From Youxingia wuxianensis (GTDB lineage Bacteria; Bacillota; Clostridia; Oscillospirales; Ruminococcaceae): a DNA stretch of 64,000 nucleotides. This document shows positions 35,930-45,446 of the stretch, one piece after another (the first letter of the stretch is position 1; each line of letters starts with the position of its first letter). The position numbers and the translations under genes were made by a program. The stretch covers positions 124,001 to 188,000 of the forward strand of contig NZ_JACRTD010000004.1 of assembly GCF_014385085.1 (NCBI RefSeq), in the 5' to 3' direction. Under the pieces are notes generated by a model. It was not told the origin of the DNA. It did not search any database and was given only the letters and a program-made list of their open reading frames with translations.

Positions 35930-36697
35930 TTATTTGCTGGCCGCTTTTACAATGACAGAAAAGTCAGCCGCTTTCAAAGAGGCTCCGCCGATAAGCCCTC
36001 CGTCCACATCCGGCTGGGCCAGCAATTCTTCAGCATTGCCCGCATTCATGGAACCGCCGTACTGGATGGTCATGGCGTCCGCTGCATCCTGGCCGTACAG
36101 CCCCCCAACCACGGTGCGGATATAATGGTTCACTTCGTTGGCCTGCTGAGCGGTAGCGGTTTTCCCGGTACCGATTGCCCAAACCGGCTCATAAGCGATA
36201 ATAATCTTCTTTAGTTCTTCTTTGCTGACCCCGCCAAGAGCTACTTTTGTCTGCATCCCGCAAACTTCTTCGGTAATCCCCTGTTCTCTCTGCTCCAGCA
36301 GTTCTCCTACGCACAAAATTACATTCAGCCCCGCGTCCAACGCCGCGCGTACTCTTTGATTAACGGTGGCATCCGTCTCGCCAAAATACTGGCGCCGTTC
36401 GCTGTGGCCGATCACCACGTATTCCACACCCATTTCTGTGAGCATATCCGCAGAAATCTCCCCGGTAAACGCGCCGCTTTTCGCCCAATGACAGTTTTCC
36501 GCGCCTACTTTAATATTAGTTCCTTCCGTGGCCTGCAAGGCGGTTTCCAAATTGGTATAGGGAACGCAAATGACAACGCCGCAGTCCGCCCCTGCTACCA
36601 ACGGTTTCATTTCTTCAATTAAAGCTTTTGCTTCCTTACGGTTTTTATTCATTTTCCAGTTGCCGGCAATAACTGCTTTTCTTAAAGTTTTATTCAT
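35930..36697 (-). CDS. tpiA: Triosephosphate isomerase
   Basis: 255-residue glycolytic isomerase. Catalytic Lys in GNWKMN, His in [10 protein letters not shown], Glu in [15 protein letters not shown] and the phosphate loop [13 protein letters not shown] are all present. RBS GGAGGT. Separated from pgk by 92 bases containing a strong stem-loop. Confidence 0.96.
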   Translation of the reverse strand: MNKTLRKAVIAGNWKMNKNRKEAKALIEEMKPLVAGADCGVVICVPYTNLETALQATEGTNIKVGAENCHWAKSGAFTGEISADMLTEMGVEYVVIGHSERRQYFGETDATVNQRVRAALDAGLNVILCVGELLEQREQGITEEVCGMQTKVALGGVSKEELKKIIIAYEPVWAIGTGKTATAQQANEVNHYIRTVVGGLYGQDAADAMTIQYGGSMNAGNAEELLAQPDVDGGLIGGASLKAADFSVIVKAASK

Positions 36698-36743
36698 TCT
36701 ACTTGACCTCCGGTTGTTATTATTTCATCCACTTTATCAAACG

Positions 36744-36777
36744 AAAAACCACACAGGGCGGGGTTTGCCCCGCCCTG
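36744..36777 (-). terminator. Terminator/attenuator between pgk and tpiA
   Basis: CAGGGCGGGG pairs with CCCCGCCCTG (10 bp, loop TTTG) and on the minus strand is followed by TGTGG and five Ts. It could terminate part of the pgk transcripts. Confidence 0.75.
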
Positions 36778-36789
36778 CCAAACAATCCT

Positions 36790-37980
36790 TTATTTATCGT
36801 TGAGAGCCGCGATCCCAGGCAGTTCCAAACCTTCTAAAAATTCCAAAGACGCACCGCCGCCGGTGGAAATGTGGGTCATTTTATCTCCAAATCCCAATTT
36901 TGTCACCGCCGCTGCGCTGTCGCCGCCGCCGATGATGCTTACCGCGCCGCTTTCCGCTACTGCGGTGGCAACTTTCAAAGTACCGCCGGCAAATTTCTCA
37001 AATTCAAATACGCCCATCGGTCCATTCCAAACAACTGTACCTGCACCTTTGATCGCGTCACAGAAAAGCTTTTCTGTTTCCGGCCCGATATCCATTCCCA
37101 TCCATCCGTCCGGAATACTTTTCGCGTCGCAAACCTTCATTTCACAGTTGGCGTCAAATTTATCCCCAACCCGGTTATCAATGGGAAGTAAAAATTTAAC
37201 TCCTTTGTCTTTGGCTTTCTCAAGCATTTCTTTTGCCAGCTCCAGCTTATCGTCCTCGCACAGAGAATCGCCGATAGACGCGCCCTGGGCCTTAGCGAAG
37301 GTATAAGCCATACCGCCGCCTACAATAAGAACATCCACTTTGTCCAGCAGATTTTTAATAACGCCGATTTTATCGGACACCTTGGCGCCGCCCAAAATCG
37401 CCACGAAGGGGCGCTTTGGATCAGAAAGTGCTTTGCCCATGATGGTGATTTCTTTTTGAATCAGGTAGCCGCATACCGCAGGGATGTAGTCCGCCACACC
37501 GGCAGTGGAAGCGTGGGCCCTGTGAGCAGAACCAAACGCATCGTTTACAAATACATCCGCCAGGGACGCGAAATCTTTGGCCAGGGCAGGATCATTTTTA
37601 GTCTCCCCGGGTTCAAAGCGGACATTTTCCAACATCAGCAGCTCCCCATCCTTCAGGGCCGCCGCTTTGGCCTTGGCATCCTGGCCAACAACGTCTTTTG
37701 CCATTTCTACCGGTTTTCCCAGCAGTTCGCTCAAGCGGGCCGCTACCGGGGCCAGGGAAAATTCCGGTTTTACTTCTCCCTTGGGCCGTCCCAGATGGGA
37801 GCAAAGAATAACCTTAGCGCCTTTGTCCATCAAGTATTTAATGGTGGGAAGCGCAGCTACAATTCTCTTGTCGCTGGTGATTTGCCCATCCTTTAAAGGA
37901 ACGTTAAAATCGCATCTGACCAGCACCCGTTTTCCGGATACGTCAATGTCTTCCACAGACTTTTTGTTATAAGATGTCAT
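36790..37980 (-). CDS. pgk: Phosphoglycerate kinase
   Basis: 396-residue glycolytic kinase, standard length. N-terminal [34 protein letters not shown], the nucleotide segment [16 protein letters not shown] and GGGDSAAAV are intact. RBS AAAGGGTGG. First gene of the operon with tpiA and gpmI; gap is not adjacent. Confidence 0.96.
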   Translation of the reverse strand: MTSYNKKSVEDIDVSGKRVLVRCDFNVPLKDGQITSDKRIVAALPTIKYLMDKGAKVILCSHLGRPKGEVKPEFSLAPVAARLSELLGKPVEMAKDVVGQDAKAKAAALKDGELLMLENVRFEPGETKNDPALAKDFASLADVFVNDAFGSAHRAHASTAGVADYIPAVCGYLIQKEITIMGKALSDPKRPFVAILGGAKVSDKIGVIKNLLDKVDVLIVGGGMAYTFAKAQGASIGDSLCEDDKLELAKEMLEKAKDKGVKFLLPIDNRVGDKFDANCEMKVCDAKSIPDGWMGMDIGPETEKLFCDAIKGAGTVVWNGPMGVFEFEKFAGGTLKVATAVAESGAVSIIGGGDSAAAVTKLGFGDKMTHISTGGGASLEFLEGLELPGIAALNDK

Positions 37981-38207
37981 TTTTTTGCCACCCTTTCATG
38001 TAATTATATAATTTTCGTCTCAACCGTATTGTTAAGAAAACATCAATCCTAAGATATTTTAAATCATAATGCCCACTTTTTCAAGGGGTTTCGGGAATTT
38101 GTCACCCTTTTTTCATGGGTTTTTCCCAACTTTTCTTCCATTTTCTTCTTACCCCCCATACAGATTATAAATCACATCCGCAAAACATCAGATGCTCTTT
38201 ATGGCCT
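37981..38207. other. Intergenic region upstream of pgk
   Basis: 227 bases without a gene. On the minus strand TATAAT occurs about 35 bases before pgk, a likely -10 box, but no convincing -35 partner at 17 bases. The rest is A/T-rich with no further signal that I recognise; it ends at the dispersed repeat. Confidence 0.4.
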
Positions 38208-38275
38208 GCGCCCTAAAACGCAAAGCGTTTTCCCGCCAGGGGCGGGTACAAATCTTCGATTTGTCAGGCGCGGCT
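38208..38275 (-). repeat. Dispersed intergenic multi-hairpin repeat, copy B
   Basis: 68-bp element on the minus strand directly after the degV terminator. It folds as an outer GCGCC/GGCGC stem enclosing three hairpins: CAAATC-GAA-GATTTG, CCCGCC-CCT-GGCGGG and AAAACGC-TTT-GCGTTTT. It matches copy A at 16103-16169; paired bases are better preserved here. Confidence 0.72.
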
Positions 38276-38277
38276 AT

Positions 38278-38306
38278 AAAAAATGTCCGCTTATAGCGGA
38301 CATTTT
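38278..38306 (-). terminator. Terminator of degV
   Basis: AAAATGTCCGC and GCGGACATTTT pair over 11 bp around TTATA; on the minus strand six Ts follow. Confidence 0.9.
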
Positions 38307-38310
38307 GATT

Positions 38311-39243
38311 TTATTGCTCTTTTGCTAGTGTATCCAATTTTTTCTCGCTCATACGGGTATTCACCCGTTTGGCGCCCCGTACAATAATGCCCACTACCTT
38401 AGGTCCAGCGTTGATCGCAATGGAAGCTCCCGCCTGGTAAATCGCTTTTGGCTTATGGCCGAACACCTTCTTGGCCTGACGAAACGCGTCGTCTCCGCAG
38501 GTCGGGTCGCATCCGCATACAATCGCCGTAGGTGCGTCTTTATCCACGCACCGGCTGCGGGCATAATCCAAAATTCGGGGAATCAGATTTTTATCTCCCC
38601 GTACTTTCTCTACAATGGTCGTTTTTCCATCGATAATGCTGATAATAGGGCGCAGTCCCAGCATATCGCCCACAAACGCCGCCGCTACGGGAATGCGCCC
38701 GGAGCGCTTAGCGTATTCCAAACTGTAAGGAGCAAAGTGGATTTCCACCGTGGAGAAAAAGTCCTCCAGATAATCCACAATCTGTTCAAAACCGGCACCC
38801 TTTAAATTCATTTTTGCCGCTTCCACCAAAGGATAGCCATATCCAAGAGTATACGATCCGGAATCCAGAACTTTAATTTCCATTTTTCCCACCGCTTCTG
38901 GATGCTCCTCAAAAAACTGACGTTTTCCAGTCACCGCCGCTACAAACATGTTGGAGCCTTCCGAAGTGATGGTTACGTTAATCACATGGGTATATCCTCT
39001 CTCAAACGCATCCTTATAGGCCTGTTCATAGGTAAAAGAAGAAATGTGGCTGGTCACTGGAAGTTCCTTAGAAGCCGCCAACCGGTCATAAAACTCCTCT
39101 GTCGTAAAATCCATCCTCTCCAGATACCCTTGGCCATCGATGGTGATTGGTATAGGAAGCATCATAATTTCGCTGGCAATAAGATCTTCATCCGCAATAT
39201 CGCTCGCGGTATCGGTCATCAACAATATTTTTTCTTCACTCAT
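38311..39243 (-). CDS. DegV-family fatty-acid-binding protein
   Basis: 310-residue protein of the DegV/FakB family, which binds a fatty acid for phosphorylation by FakA. Motifs: ILLMTDTASDI at the start, MDFTTEEFYDRL, PVTSHISSFTYEQAY with the fatty-acid-binding Thr-Ser, and RSGRIPVAAAF. The ATG at 39243 follows GGGAG; a longer upstream start overlaps trmL and is rejected. Located just downstream of trmL. Confidence 0.9.
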   Translation of the reverse strand: MSEEKILLMTDTASDIADEDLIASEIMMLPIPITIDGQGYLERMDFTTEEFYDRLAASKELPVTSHISSFTYEQAYKDAFERGYTHVINVTITSEGSNMFVAAVTGKRQFFEEHPEAVGKMEIKVLDSGSYTLGYGYPLVEAAKMNLKGAGFEQIVDYLEDFFSTVEIHFAPYSLEYAKRSGRIPVAAAFVGDMLGLRPIISIIDGKTTIVEKVRGDKNLIPRILDYARSRCVDKDAPTAIVCGCDPTCGDDAFRQAKKVFGHKPKAIYQAGASIAINAGPKVVGIIVRGAKRVNTRMSEKKLDTLAKEQ

Positions 39244-39247
39244 ATAT

Positions 39248-39745
39248 TTACTCCCACTTAAATTTCGTAAGCTGCCCTTCATTTTGCAACTCGGGGAAAT
39301 TCCACTGGCGAAGGACTTCATACACCCCCACCGCCACGGTATTGGAAAGGTTCAGGCTGCGGGCTCCTGCGATCATCGGAATACGCACGCACTGCTTTCC
39401 ATTGGCGTACAAAAGTTCCTCCGGCAATCCTGCGTCTTCCCTTCCAAAAACAATATAGGCCCCGTCCGGATAAAGAACATCACTGTAAGTATGCTGTCCT
39501 TTGGTGGTAAAGTAGTAAAATTCCCCTTGGTTTTTTTCAAAAAATTCTTGCGTATTTTGGTAATAGCTGATATCCAACAGATGCCAATAATCTAATCCCG
39601 CCCGTTTTAATTTGGCGTCATCAATACGAAATCCCAATGGTCCTACCAGATGAAGCCTTGCCCCCGTAGCCGCGCAGGTACGTGCGATATTTCCGGTATT
39701 CTGTGGAATCTGCGGTTCTATCAATACGATATTTAACGATGCCAT
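39248..39745 (-). CDS. trmL: tRNA (cytidine/uridine-2'-O-)-methyltransferase
   Basis: 165-residue SPOUT methyltransferase that modifies the wobble nucleotide of tRNA-Leu in characterised members. Knot motifs: PQNTGNIARTCAATGA, IVFGREDAGLPEELL and SLNLSNTVAVGVYEVLR. It sits directly before the phage-derived region (opposite orientation). Confidence 0.94.
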   Translation of the reverse strand: MASLNIVLIEPQIPQNTGNIARTCAATGARLHLVGPLGFRIDDAKLKRAGLDYWHLLDISYYQNTQEFFEKNQGEFYYFTTKGQHTYSDVLYPDGAYIVFGREDAGLPEELLYANGKQCVRIPMIAGARSLNLSNTVAVGVYEVLRQWNFPELQNEGQLTKFKWE

Positions 39746-39870
39746 TGTCTGTCTTCTCTCGTTTTTTAATCATTTTATGCCATTTTCATTTGTATATCAC
39801 ACCAACATATAATTTACCATTTTTCCGGTAGTTTCGTCAAGTATCATACGTTACATTCCATAAAAACGAT

Positions 39871-39980
39871 GCGTTTTTTTGCATCATTTGCAGCATGTAT
39901 ATGAAATTTTAAAAAAACTTTCGAAATTAGGCCAAAATGTCGCATTTTTTTGCATCATTTGGCCGTTTTTGCACCATTAG
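39871..39980. repeat. Iterated T-tract/GCATCATTTG repeats before terS
   Basis: GCGTTTTTTTGCATCATTTG (39871-39890) and GCATTTTTTTGCATCATTTG (39942-39961) differ at one base and are 71 bp apart; a partial third, TTTTTGCACCATTAG, is at 39966-39980. The second copy is embedded in a GGCCAAA...TTTGGCC dyad. They occupy the only non-coding stretch ahead of the phage cluster, so they may be an operator or a terminase recognition site. Confidence 0.6.
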
Positions 39981-40023
39981 TGAAGGGATATTTTTATTCA
40001 TTCGATTTTTCGAGGTGAAATTT

Positions 40024-40548
40024 ATCGGTAAGTTTGATCAAAAAACCATGCGAAATTTATTCTGCGTTTTTTCGGCTCAGGGATATAGTCCTCCCTTAGC
40101 CGCCCAAAAAGCAGGCTACCCTTTGGAAAGCTGTGAGCAGCAGGGTGCTTTGCTGTTATTGGAAACCGGTATCCAGAAAAAGATTTCTTCCCTGCGGCGG
40201 CGGCTGTTTGGTGAGGACACCCTTCTTCTTGCCAAGGCTCTGCTTTTACAAATTGCCTTCGGGGAAGAGGGCCAGCTCTCTTTTTCCAAGGACGCACAGC
40301 TGACAGGTGAGGTTTCCTGTGCGGGTATATCGGAAATCCGCCGCCCCAGCTCCGGCGGCACCCAGCTGAAATTCTGCGACCGGCTACGGGCGCTGGAGCT
40401 ACTGGTCCAGTTGGGCCAGCAGCAAAAGACCGACGTTCCGTCGGGCTTTTTCGCCGCGCTGAGCGCCGCCGCGGGCGCTCAGAAAAGCGGCGATCCAGCG
40501 CCCCCCGTCATCCAGGAAACTGCCGATGGGGCGGATGAGAATGCCTAA
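40024..40548 (+). CDS. Phage terminase small subunit
   Basis: About 174 residues. N-terminal HTH_terminase-like region (KTMRNLFCVFSAQGYSPPLAAQKAGYP) for recognition of packaging DNA, variable middle and Ala/Pro-rich tail. No ATG, GTG or TTG lies at proper distance from a ribosome site: GAGGTG is followed after six bases by ATC (40024), giving the natural beginning (M)GKFDQKTM. Alternatives are GTG 40015 or ATG 40048 without ribosome sites. Its end overlaps terL by 23 bases. First gene of the phage-derived cluster. Confidence 0.75.
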   Translation: MGKFDQKTMRNLFCVFSAQGYSPPLAAQKAGYPLESCEQQGALLLLETGIQKKISSLRRRLFGEDTLLLAKALLLQIAFGEEGQLSFSKDAQLTGEVSCAGISEIRRPSSGGTQLKFCDRLRALELLVQLGQQQKTDVPSGFFAALSAAAGAQKSGDPAPPVIQETADGADENA

Positions 40549-41791
40549 CTTCGTACCTTTTTCCGAAAAACAGCTGAAAGCCATGACCTGGTGGTGTCCG
40601 CAAAGTCCGGATCATGACAAAGACGCCATTATCTGCGACGGTGCGGTACGCTCCGGAAAAACCCTGTGTATGTCGGTAGGATTTGTCAGTTGGGCAATGG
40701 CCAGCTTTCAAGAGCAGGCTTTTGCCATGTGCGGCAAAACAGTCCTTTCCCTGCGGCGCAATGTAGTATCCCCCTTGCTCCCCATATTAAGCGAGTTGGG
40801 ATTTTCCTGCCGGGAAAACCTCTCCCGGGGATATATTGAGGTTTCTGTGGAAGGACGTAAAAACCGGTTTTATCTGTTCGGCGGACGAGATGAATCTTCC
40901 GCCGCCTTGATCCAAGGCGTTACTCTCGCCGGGGTGCTCTTTGACGAGGTCGCGCTTATGCCTCGTTCTTTTGTGGAACAGGCGCTGGCAAGGTGTTCAG
41001 TAAACGGTTCAAAGTTTTGGTTCAACTGCAATCCTCAGCATCCCCAGCATTGGTTCTATACCCAGTGGATTTTAAAAGCCTCTCAAAAAAACGCGTTGGT
41101 ACTGCATTTTGTAATGGAGGACAACCCTTCCCTTTCAAAAAAAATGCTGCGGCGGTATCAATCCCTATATTCCGGAAGCTTTTATGATCGGTTTGTCCTG
41201 GGTAAATGGACTTGCGTACAGGGCGCGGTATATCCAATGTTCGATGAAAAAATCCATGTGGTGGACAGTATTCCTTCATGCAGCCGGTATTATATTTCTT
41301 GCGATTACGGCACCATCAATCCCGCTTCCTTCGGTTTATGGGGAGAGTCGGATGGCCGCTGGTACCGGATACGGGAATATTATCATTCTTCCCGGCTCAC
41401 CGGAGATTTAAAAACCGATGAGGAGTACTATGAAGCATTGGATCGCCTAGCCGGGGAGTATCCGGTCCAGGCTGTGGTTGTAGACCCTTCCGCCGTCAGT
41501 TTTATGGAATGTATCCGCCGCCGGGGAAAATATCAGGTTTTGGCGGCTAACAATGATGTTTCTGACGGTATCCGAACGGTAAGCTCCCTGCTCAAGCAAG
41601 GACAGCTTTTGTTCAGCAGAGACTGCAAAGACATTTTGCGGGAGTTTTCCCTTTACCGTTGGGATGAGAACGCCGGCCATGACTGCCCGCGCAAAGAAAA
41701 CGACCATGCTATGGACGATCTGCGTTATTTTGTGATGACCGTGGCCCGTCAAAACAGCTGCGGATTTTGTTCCTTGGCGGTAGAACGCTAG
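40526..41791 (+). CDS. Phage terminase large subunit
   Basis: 421-residue packaging motor. ATPase Walker A is DGAVRSGKT (near residue 35), Walker B is GVLFDEVA, and the NCNPQHPQHWF coupling motif follows. The RNase H-like nuclease has its acidic residues in SCDYGT, VVVDPSA and DHAMDDLRYF. Intact, so DNA packaging is possible. PBSX XtmB-like. Start overlaps terS; ATG at 40535 is an alternative. Confidence 0.93.
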   Translation: MGRMRMPNFVPFSEKQLKAMTWWCPQSPDHDKDAIICDGAVRSGKTLCMSVGFVSWAMASFQEQAFAMCGKTVLSLRRNVVSPLLPILSELGFSCRENLSRGYIEVSVEGRKNRFYLFGGRDESSAALIQGVTLAGVLFDEVALMPRSFVEQALARCSVNGSKFWFNCNPQHPQHWFYTQWILKASQKNALVLHFVMEDNPSLSKKMLRRYQSLYSGSFYDRFVLGKWTCVQGAVYPMFDEKIHVVDSIPSCSRYYISCDYGTINPASFGLWGESDGRWYRIREYYHSSRLTGDLKTDEEYYEALDRLAGEYPVQAVVVDPSAVSFMECIRRRGKYQVLAANNDVSDGIRTVSSLLKQGQLLFSRDCKDILREFSLYRWDENAGHDCPRKENDHAMDDLRYFVMTVARQNSCGFCSLAVER

Positions 41792-41860
41792 TTTTATAAC
41801 GCTAGTAATTTAAATCTAAATATCCCTTCAAAATATTCCATAAAAAGGAGGTCGGTTTTT

Positions 41861-43027
41861 ATCAAGGGTTTAAAGGACTTATTTAAACGGGAGACCGGCG
41901 CCGCCAGCGTACAGACCCTGCGGGACAATACGCCAAGCTTGCTTGCCTGGAATGGGGCGCTGCCGCTGTATACCCGGGACTGCGCGCTGTACGACACCCT
42001 CAGGCAAACGGTGCCGGTGATTGACGCCGCCATTGATAAAATTGGCAGATTGACCGGCGGCTGCGAACCGAAGTCCACCAATTCCGCTGCTCAAAAAGAA
42101 TTGGAGACCTTTTTTGAAACAGTGAAAGTAGGGGCCATGTCCCAGGGGATTGACAGTTTCTTACGCTGTTATCTTGACAGTCTGCTTACCTACGGCAGCG
42201 CTGTAGGAGAAATTGTTCTTACCCCGGACGCCAGCTCTATTGCCGGGCTGTATAACGTCCCTATTAAAAACATTTATTTCAAAAAATCAGAAAACCCCTT
42301 CGGCGTAGTAATCTGCGCCGCAAAAAACGGAATGGATCCACAGCCTATCCCCTATCCCCAACTGGTGGTTTATTCCGCGTTAAATCCCAAAGCGGGCCAG
42401 GTTTGTGGCACTTCAATTTTAGAATGTCTGCCCTTTGTCAGCGACGTACTGACAAAAATTTACCACTCCATCGGCCAAAATTTTGAGCGTATCGCTAATC
42501 TGCGCTACGCCGTGACCTACAAACCCAGTTCCTCTTCCTTAGACCGGGCGTATGCCAAGGATATTGCCGGCAATATTGCCCGGGAATGGGCGGATGCGAT
42601 GAATTCAGTCAAAAGCGGTCAAATTAAAGATTTTGTGGCCGTAGGGGATGTGGACATCAAAGTCATCGGTGCAGATAACCAGATGATTGATACCGAGGTT
42701 CCGGTGCGCCAGATGTTGGAGCAGATTGTGGCTAAACTGGGGGTCCCCCCCTTCCTACTGGGGCTAAACTGGTCTACCACCGAACGCATGAGCGCCCAGC
42801 AAGCAGATATTTTAACCTCTGAGTTGGACAGCTACCGCCGTCTGCTTACTCCGGTGCTGATTAAGATTTGCACCCTTTACCTGCGGCTGCGGGGATATAC
42901 CAGCGACGTGGCTATCCAATGGGATAATGTCAATTTGCAGGATGAGGTAGAGCTCGCCAACGCCCGGTTGATAAATATCCAGGCGGATCAGTTAGAAAGC
43001 CAGATAAAGGAGGAAACCAGACCATGA
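41861..43027 (+). CDS. Phage portal protein
   Basis: About 388 residues, SPP1/PBSX XkdE-like portal forming the dodecameric DNA channel. Conserved segments include TLRQTVPVIDAAIDKIGRLTGG and PPFLLGLNWSTTERMSAQQADI. The only in-frame codon suitably spaced after the perfect AAAAAGGAGGT ribosome site is ATC at 41861, giving IKGLKDLFKRE, a typical portal N-terminus; the first conventional start is a TTG 26 codons later that would remove this segment and has no ribosome site. Ends four bases into the protease gene. Confidence 0.88.
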   Translation: MKGLKDLFKRETGAASVQTLRDNTPSLLAWNGALPLYTRDCALYDTLRQTVPVIDAAIDKIGRLTGGCEPKSTNSAAQKELETFFETVKVGAMSQGIDSFLRCYLDSLLTYGSAVGEIVLTPDASSIAGLYNVPIKNIYFKKSENPFGVVICAAKNGMDPQPIPYPQLVVYSALNPKAGQVCGTSILECLPFVSDVLTKIYHSIGQNFERIANLRYAVTYKPSSSSLDRAYAKDIAGNIAREWADAMNSVKSGQIKDFVAVGDVDIKVIGADNQMIDTEVPVRQMLEQIVAKLGVPPFLLGLNWSTTERMSAQQADILTSELDSYRRLLTPVLIKICTLYLRLRGYTSDVAIQWDNVNLQDEVELANARLINIQADQLESQIKEETRP

Positions 43028-44007
43028 AAACAGCATCTGTCATAAAGTGTGCGGACCAAAGCCCGGTAACACAAGAACAGTTGGCCCAGATCAACCGGTA
43101 TTCCCGCCGGGAACTGACAGCGCAGGAAGTATACGTATTTTCCCTGATTTTGTGCGACAACGAAATTGACCGGGATTACGAGCGTTTTACCAGCCACGGC
43201 CTGCAAAAGCTATCCCAGCTTTTTTTAGGGAAAACCGGTATTTTTGATCACAACCCCAAAGGGGAAAACCAGATGTCCCGGATCTTCGCCACTCAGGTGG
43301 TGGAGGACACCTCCCGCGTTACCCAGATAGGAGAGCCTTATTGCGCTTTAAAGGCTTGGGCCTATATGGTGCGGTGTGAGAAAAACGCCGATCTGATTTT
43401 AGAGATTGACGCGGGAATTAAAAAAGAAGTCAGCGTGGGGTGCAGTGTGGAAAGGACGGAATGTTCCGTCTGCGGTGCGGATATCCGTGCCGGCGCTTGT
43501 TCCCATGTTGTCGGAAAGGAATACGACGGTATGCTTTGCCATCGTATCCTGATCAATCCTACCGACGCGTATGAATGGTCGTTTGTGGCGGTACCCGCTC
43601 AAATGTCCGCCGGTGTAGTAAAAGGGCGCCTCCCTTCTTCTTCAGTACCTGAGGGCGACCTGTTGAAAGCGCTGGACGGCAGCCGGGATGTTACGCTCAC
43701 AAAAGGTCAAGTACAGCGTCTTAAGGATCATATTCATTCCCTGGAGGGACTGGCACAGGCGGGGGAAGAGCATCTTCTTTACCTGCGTAAAAAAGCGGTT
43801 GCCATGTCCGCCTTGGCCTTGCCGGGTTTGGATTCAAAGCTTGTGGAGGAGATGGTGAGTCCTATGGATCTTGCCCACTTAAAAAAATATGTGGACGGGG
43901 TTTGCCATACTGCCAACCAAACTTTGGGGCTTCAGACGCAATTTTCCAGCGAAATCCAAGGCGCGCCGTCACAGGCGGTTTATGACAACCATGAATTTTT
44001 AATTTAG
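43024..44007 (+). CDS. Prohead protease-like / XkdF-like head maturation protein
   Basis: 327 residues. Residues 1-210 resemble phage prohead proteases: histidine in GIFDHNPKG and the serine-containing strand KKEVSVGCSVE. An inserted four-cysteine/histidine cluster (ECSVCGADIRAGACSH) looks like a small zinc site. The C-terminal third is helical, possibly a fused scaffold. Starts at ATG overlapping the portal stop. Confidence 0.75.
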   Translation: MKTASVIKCADQSPVTQEQLAQINRYSRRELTAQEVYVFSLILCDNEIDRDYERFTSHGLQKLSQLFLGKTGIFDHNPKGENQMSRIFATQVVEDTSRVTQIGEPYCALKAWAYMVRCEKNADLILEIDAGIKKEVSVGCSVERTECSVCGADIRAGACSHVVGKEYDGMLCHRILINPTDAYEWSFVAVPAQMSAGVVKGRLPSSSVPEGDLLKALDGSRDVTLTKGQVQRLKDHIHSLEGLAQAGEEHLLYLRKKAVAMSALALPGLDSKLVEEMVSPMDLAHLKKYVDGVCHTANQTLGLQTQFSSEIQGAPSQAVYDNHEFLI

Positions 44008-44020
44008 GAGGAGTTCTTTT

Positions 44021-44368
44021 ATGAAACTGAGTTTAAACGGCTATAACGCCAAATACGCCACCTTTAAATTAGCGGCCAATTCTGCCGCAGCAGAGGGAAA
44101 TATGGTAAAGGTCACCGGTTCCTATACTGTGGACAAAGCAGGAGATGGGAATGTATTCGCTGGACTTTTAATCCATAAAACAGGTTCTGCCGCTTTAGTT
44201 CAGACCGGCGGCTATATGAACGTACCTTATACCGGCACCGCTCCTGCGTATGGATATAATATCATCGCCTGCAACGCAACTGGAGGAATTAAAACCAATT
44301 CCACCGGTATCGGCGTCACGGTAGTAGACATTGATACCGATAATTCTACTGTGGGCATTATCCTGTAA
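44021..44368 (+). CDS. Putative capsid decoration protein
   Basis: 115-residue Gly/Thr/Ala-rich beta protein immediately before the major capsid gene, where decoration or DUF2190-like proteins sit in related phages. RBS AGGAGG. No motif beyond composition and position. Confidence 0.6.
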   Translation: MKLSLNGYNAKYATFKLAANSAAAEGNMVKVTGSYTVDKAGDGNVFAGLLIHKTGSAALVQTGGYMNVPYTGTAPAYGYNIIACNATGGIKTNSTGIGVTVVDIDTDNSTVGIIL

Positions 44369-44414
44369 AGGACGCCAACTTTGATAACCCAAATTATTAG
44401 GAGGTAATTCATTT

Positions 44415-45425
44415 ATGGCTAATTATCAAAATATTAAACTGGACAAATCCATGTATAAATCCGGCGCCAGCTTTTCTGCCCAGTTGGAAAAACTGGATCC
44501 TTCCTCTGGCTACACCGGTACCGAACTTGCCAATCTGGACGCTTTCCAGCGTCAGCTCAAACGCTTTGACATCAAAGTAAGCGGCGCAGGCAGCGACAGT
44601 ATCTCCAAATTCTTTTCCACTGTTGATTCCGCCGCCCTGTTTCCTGAATATGTCGCCCGCGCAGTAGCTCAGGGCGCGGATGAAACCGCTACTATCAATA
44701 ATATCATCGCTTCTAAAACAGTAATCCATTCTATGGATTACCGCACAATTACGACTGATAACGGCGAGGAAGTACAGGCGGCGGACGTAGCGGAAGGGGC
44801 GTTTATCCCCCAGACCACCATTAAGCTGAATGAGAACCTGGTGCGTATGATCAAACGGGGCCGTATGCTGGTAGCTTCTTATGAAGCGGTAAAATTTCAG
44901 CGCATTGATCTGTTTACCGTAACCTTAAAACAGATAGGGGCTTATATCACCAAAGCCCAGCTGAAGGATGCGGTGGACGTACTTATTAACGGCGATGGCA
45001 ACAGCAATGCCGCGGATTCTATTACCACCTCCGCCTCCGGCGCCTTGGCGTACAGTGATCTGCTTAACCTGTGGAGCCAGTTTGATGAGTTTGAAATGAA
45101 TACTCTGATCGTCTCCCCAGATATGATGCAGAAAATGCTTGGCCTTGCTGAACTCAAAGACCCGGTAGCGGGACTGAACTTTAACGGCACCGGTATGATC
45201 GGTACTCCTTTCGGCGCCAATGTCATCAAATCCAAAGCTGTTCCGGAAGGCACTATCGTTGCTTTGGACAACCGTTTCGCCCTGGAAATGGTCACTGCCG
45301 GCGATATTACTGTGGACTATGACAAATTGATCGACTGCCAGCTGGAACGAGCCGCTGTGACTTCGATTAGCGGTTTCGCGAAAATCTTCCCGGATGCGGT
45401 AAAAGTTCTTACCTTAAAAGCTTAA
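44415..45425 (+). CDS. Phage major capsid protein (HK97-like fold)
   Basis: 336-residue capsid subunit, XkdG-like. It shows the N-terminal delta helix region, TIKLNENLVRMIKRGRMLVASYEAVKFQRID spine segment, and the A-domain SPDMMQKMLGLAEL...GTPFGANVIKSKAVPEGTIVALDN pattern. RBS AGGAGG. A strong multi-hairpin element follows, which may set its level above the downstream genes. Confidence 0.85.
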   Translation: MANYQNIKLDKSMYKSGASFSAQLEKLDPSSGYTGTELANLDAFQRQLKRFDIKVSGAGSDSISKFFSTVDSAALFPEYVARAVAQGADETATINNIIASKTVIHSMDYRTITTDNGEEVQAADVAEGAFIPQTTIKLNENLVRMIKRGRMLVASYEAVKFQRIDLFTVTLKQIGAYITKAQLKDAVDVLINGDGNSNAADSITTSASGALAYSDLLNLWSQFDEFEMNTLIVSPDMMQKMLGLAELKDPVAGLNFNGTGMIGTPFGANVIKSKAVPEGTIVALDNRFALEMVTAGDITVDYDKLIDCQLERAAVTSISGFAKIFPDAVKVLTLKA

Positions 45426-45446
45426 TTTCCCCAAGACGGGAGCTCC

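Noticed and set aside
39871..39980. CRISPR array
   Set aside because: Only two near-identical copies and a partial one, unequal spacing, no cas genes.
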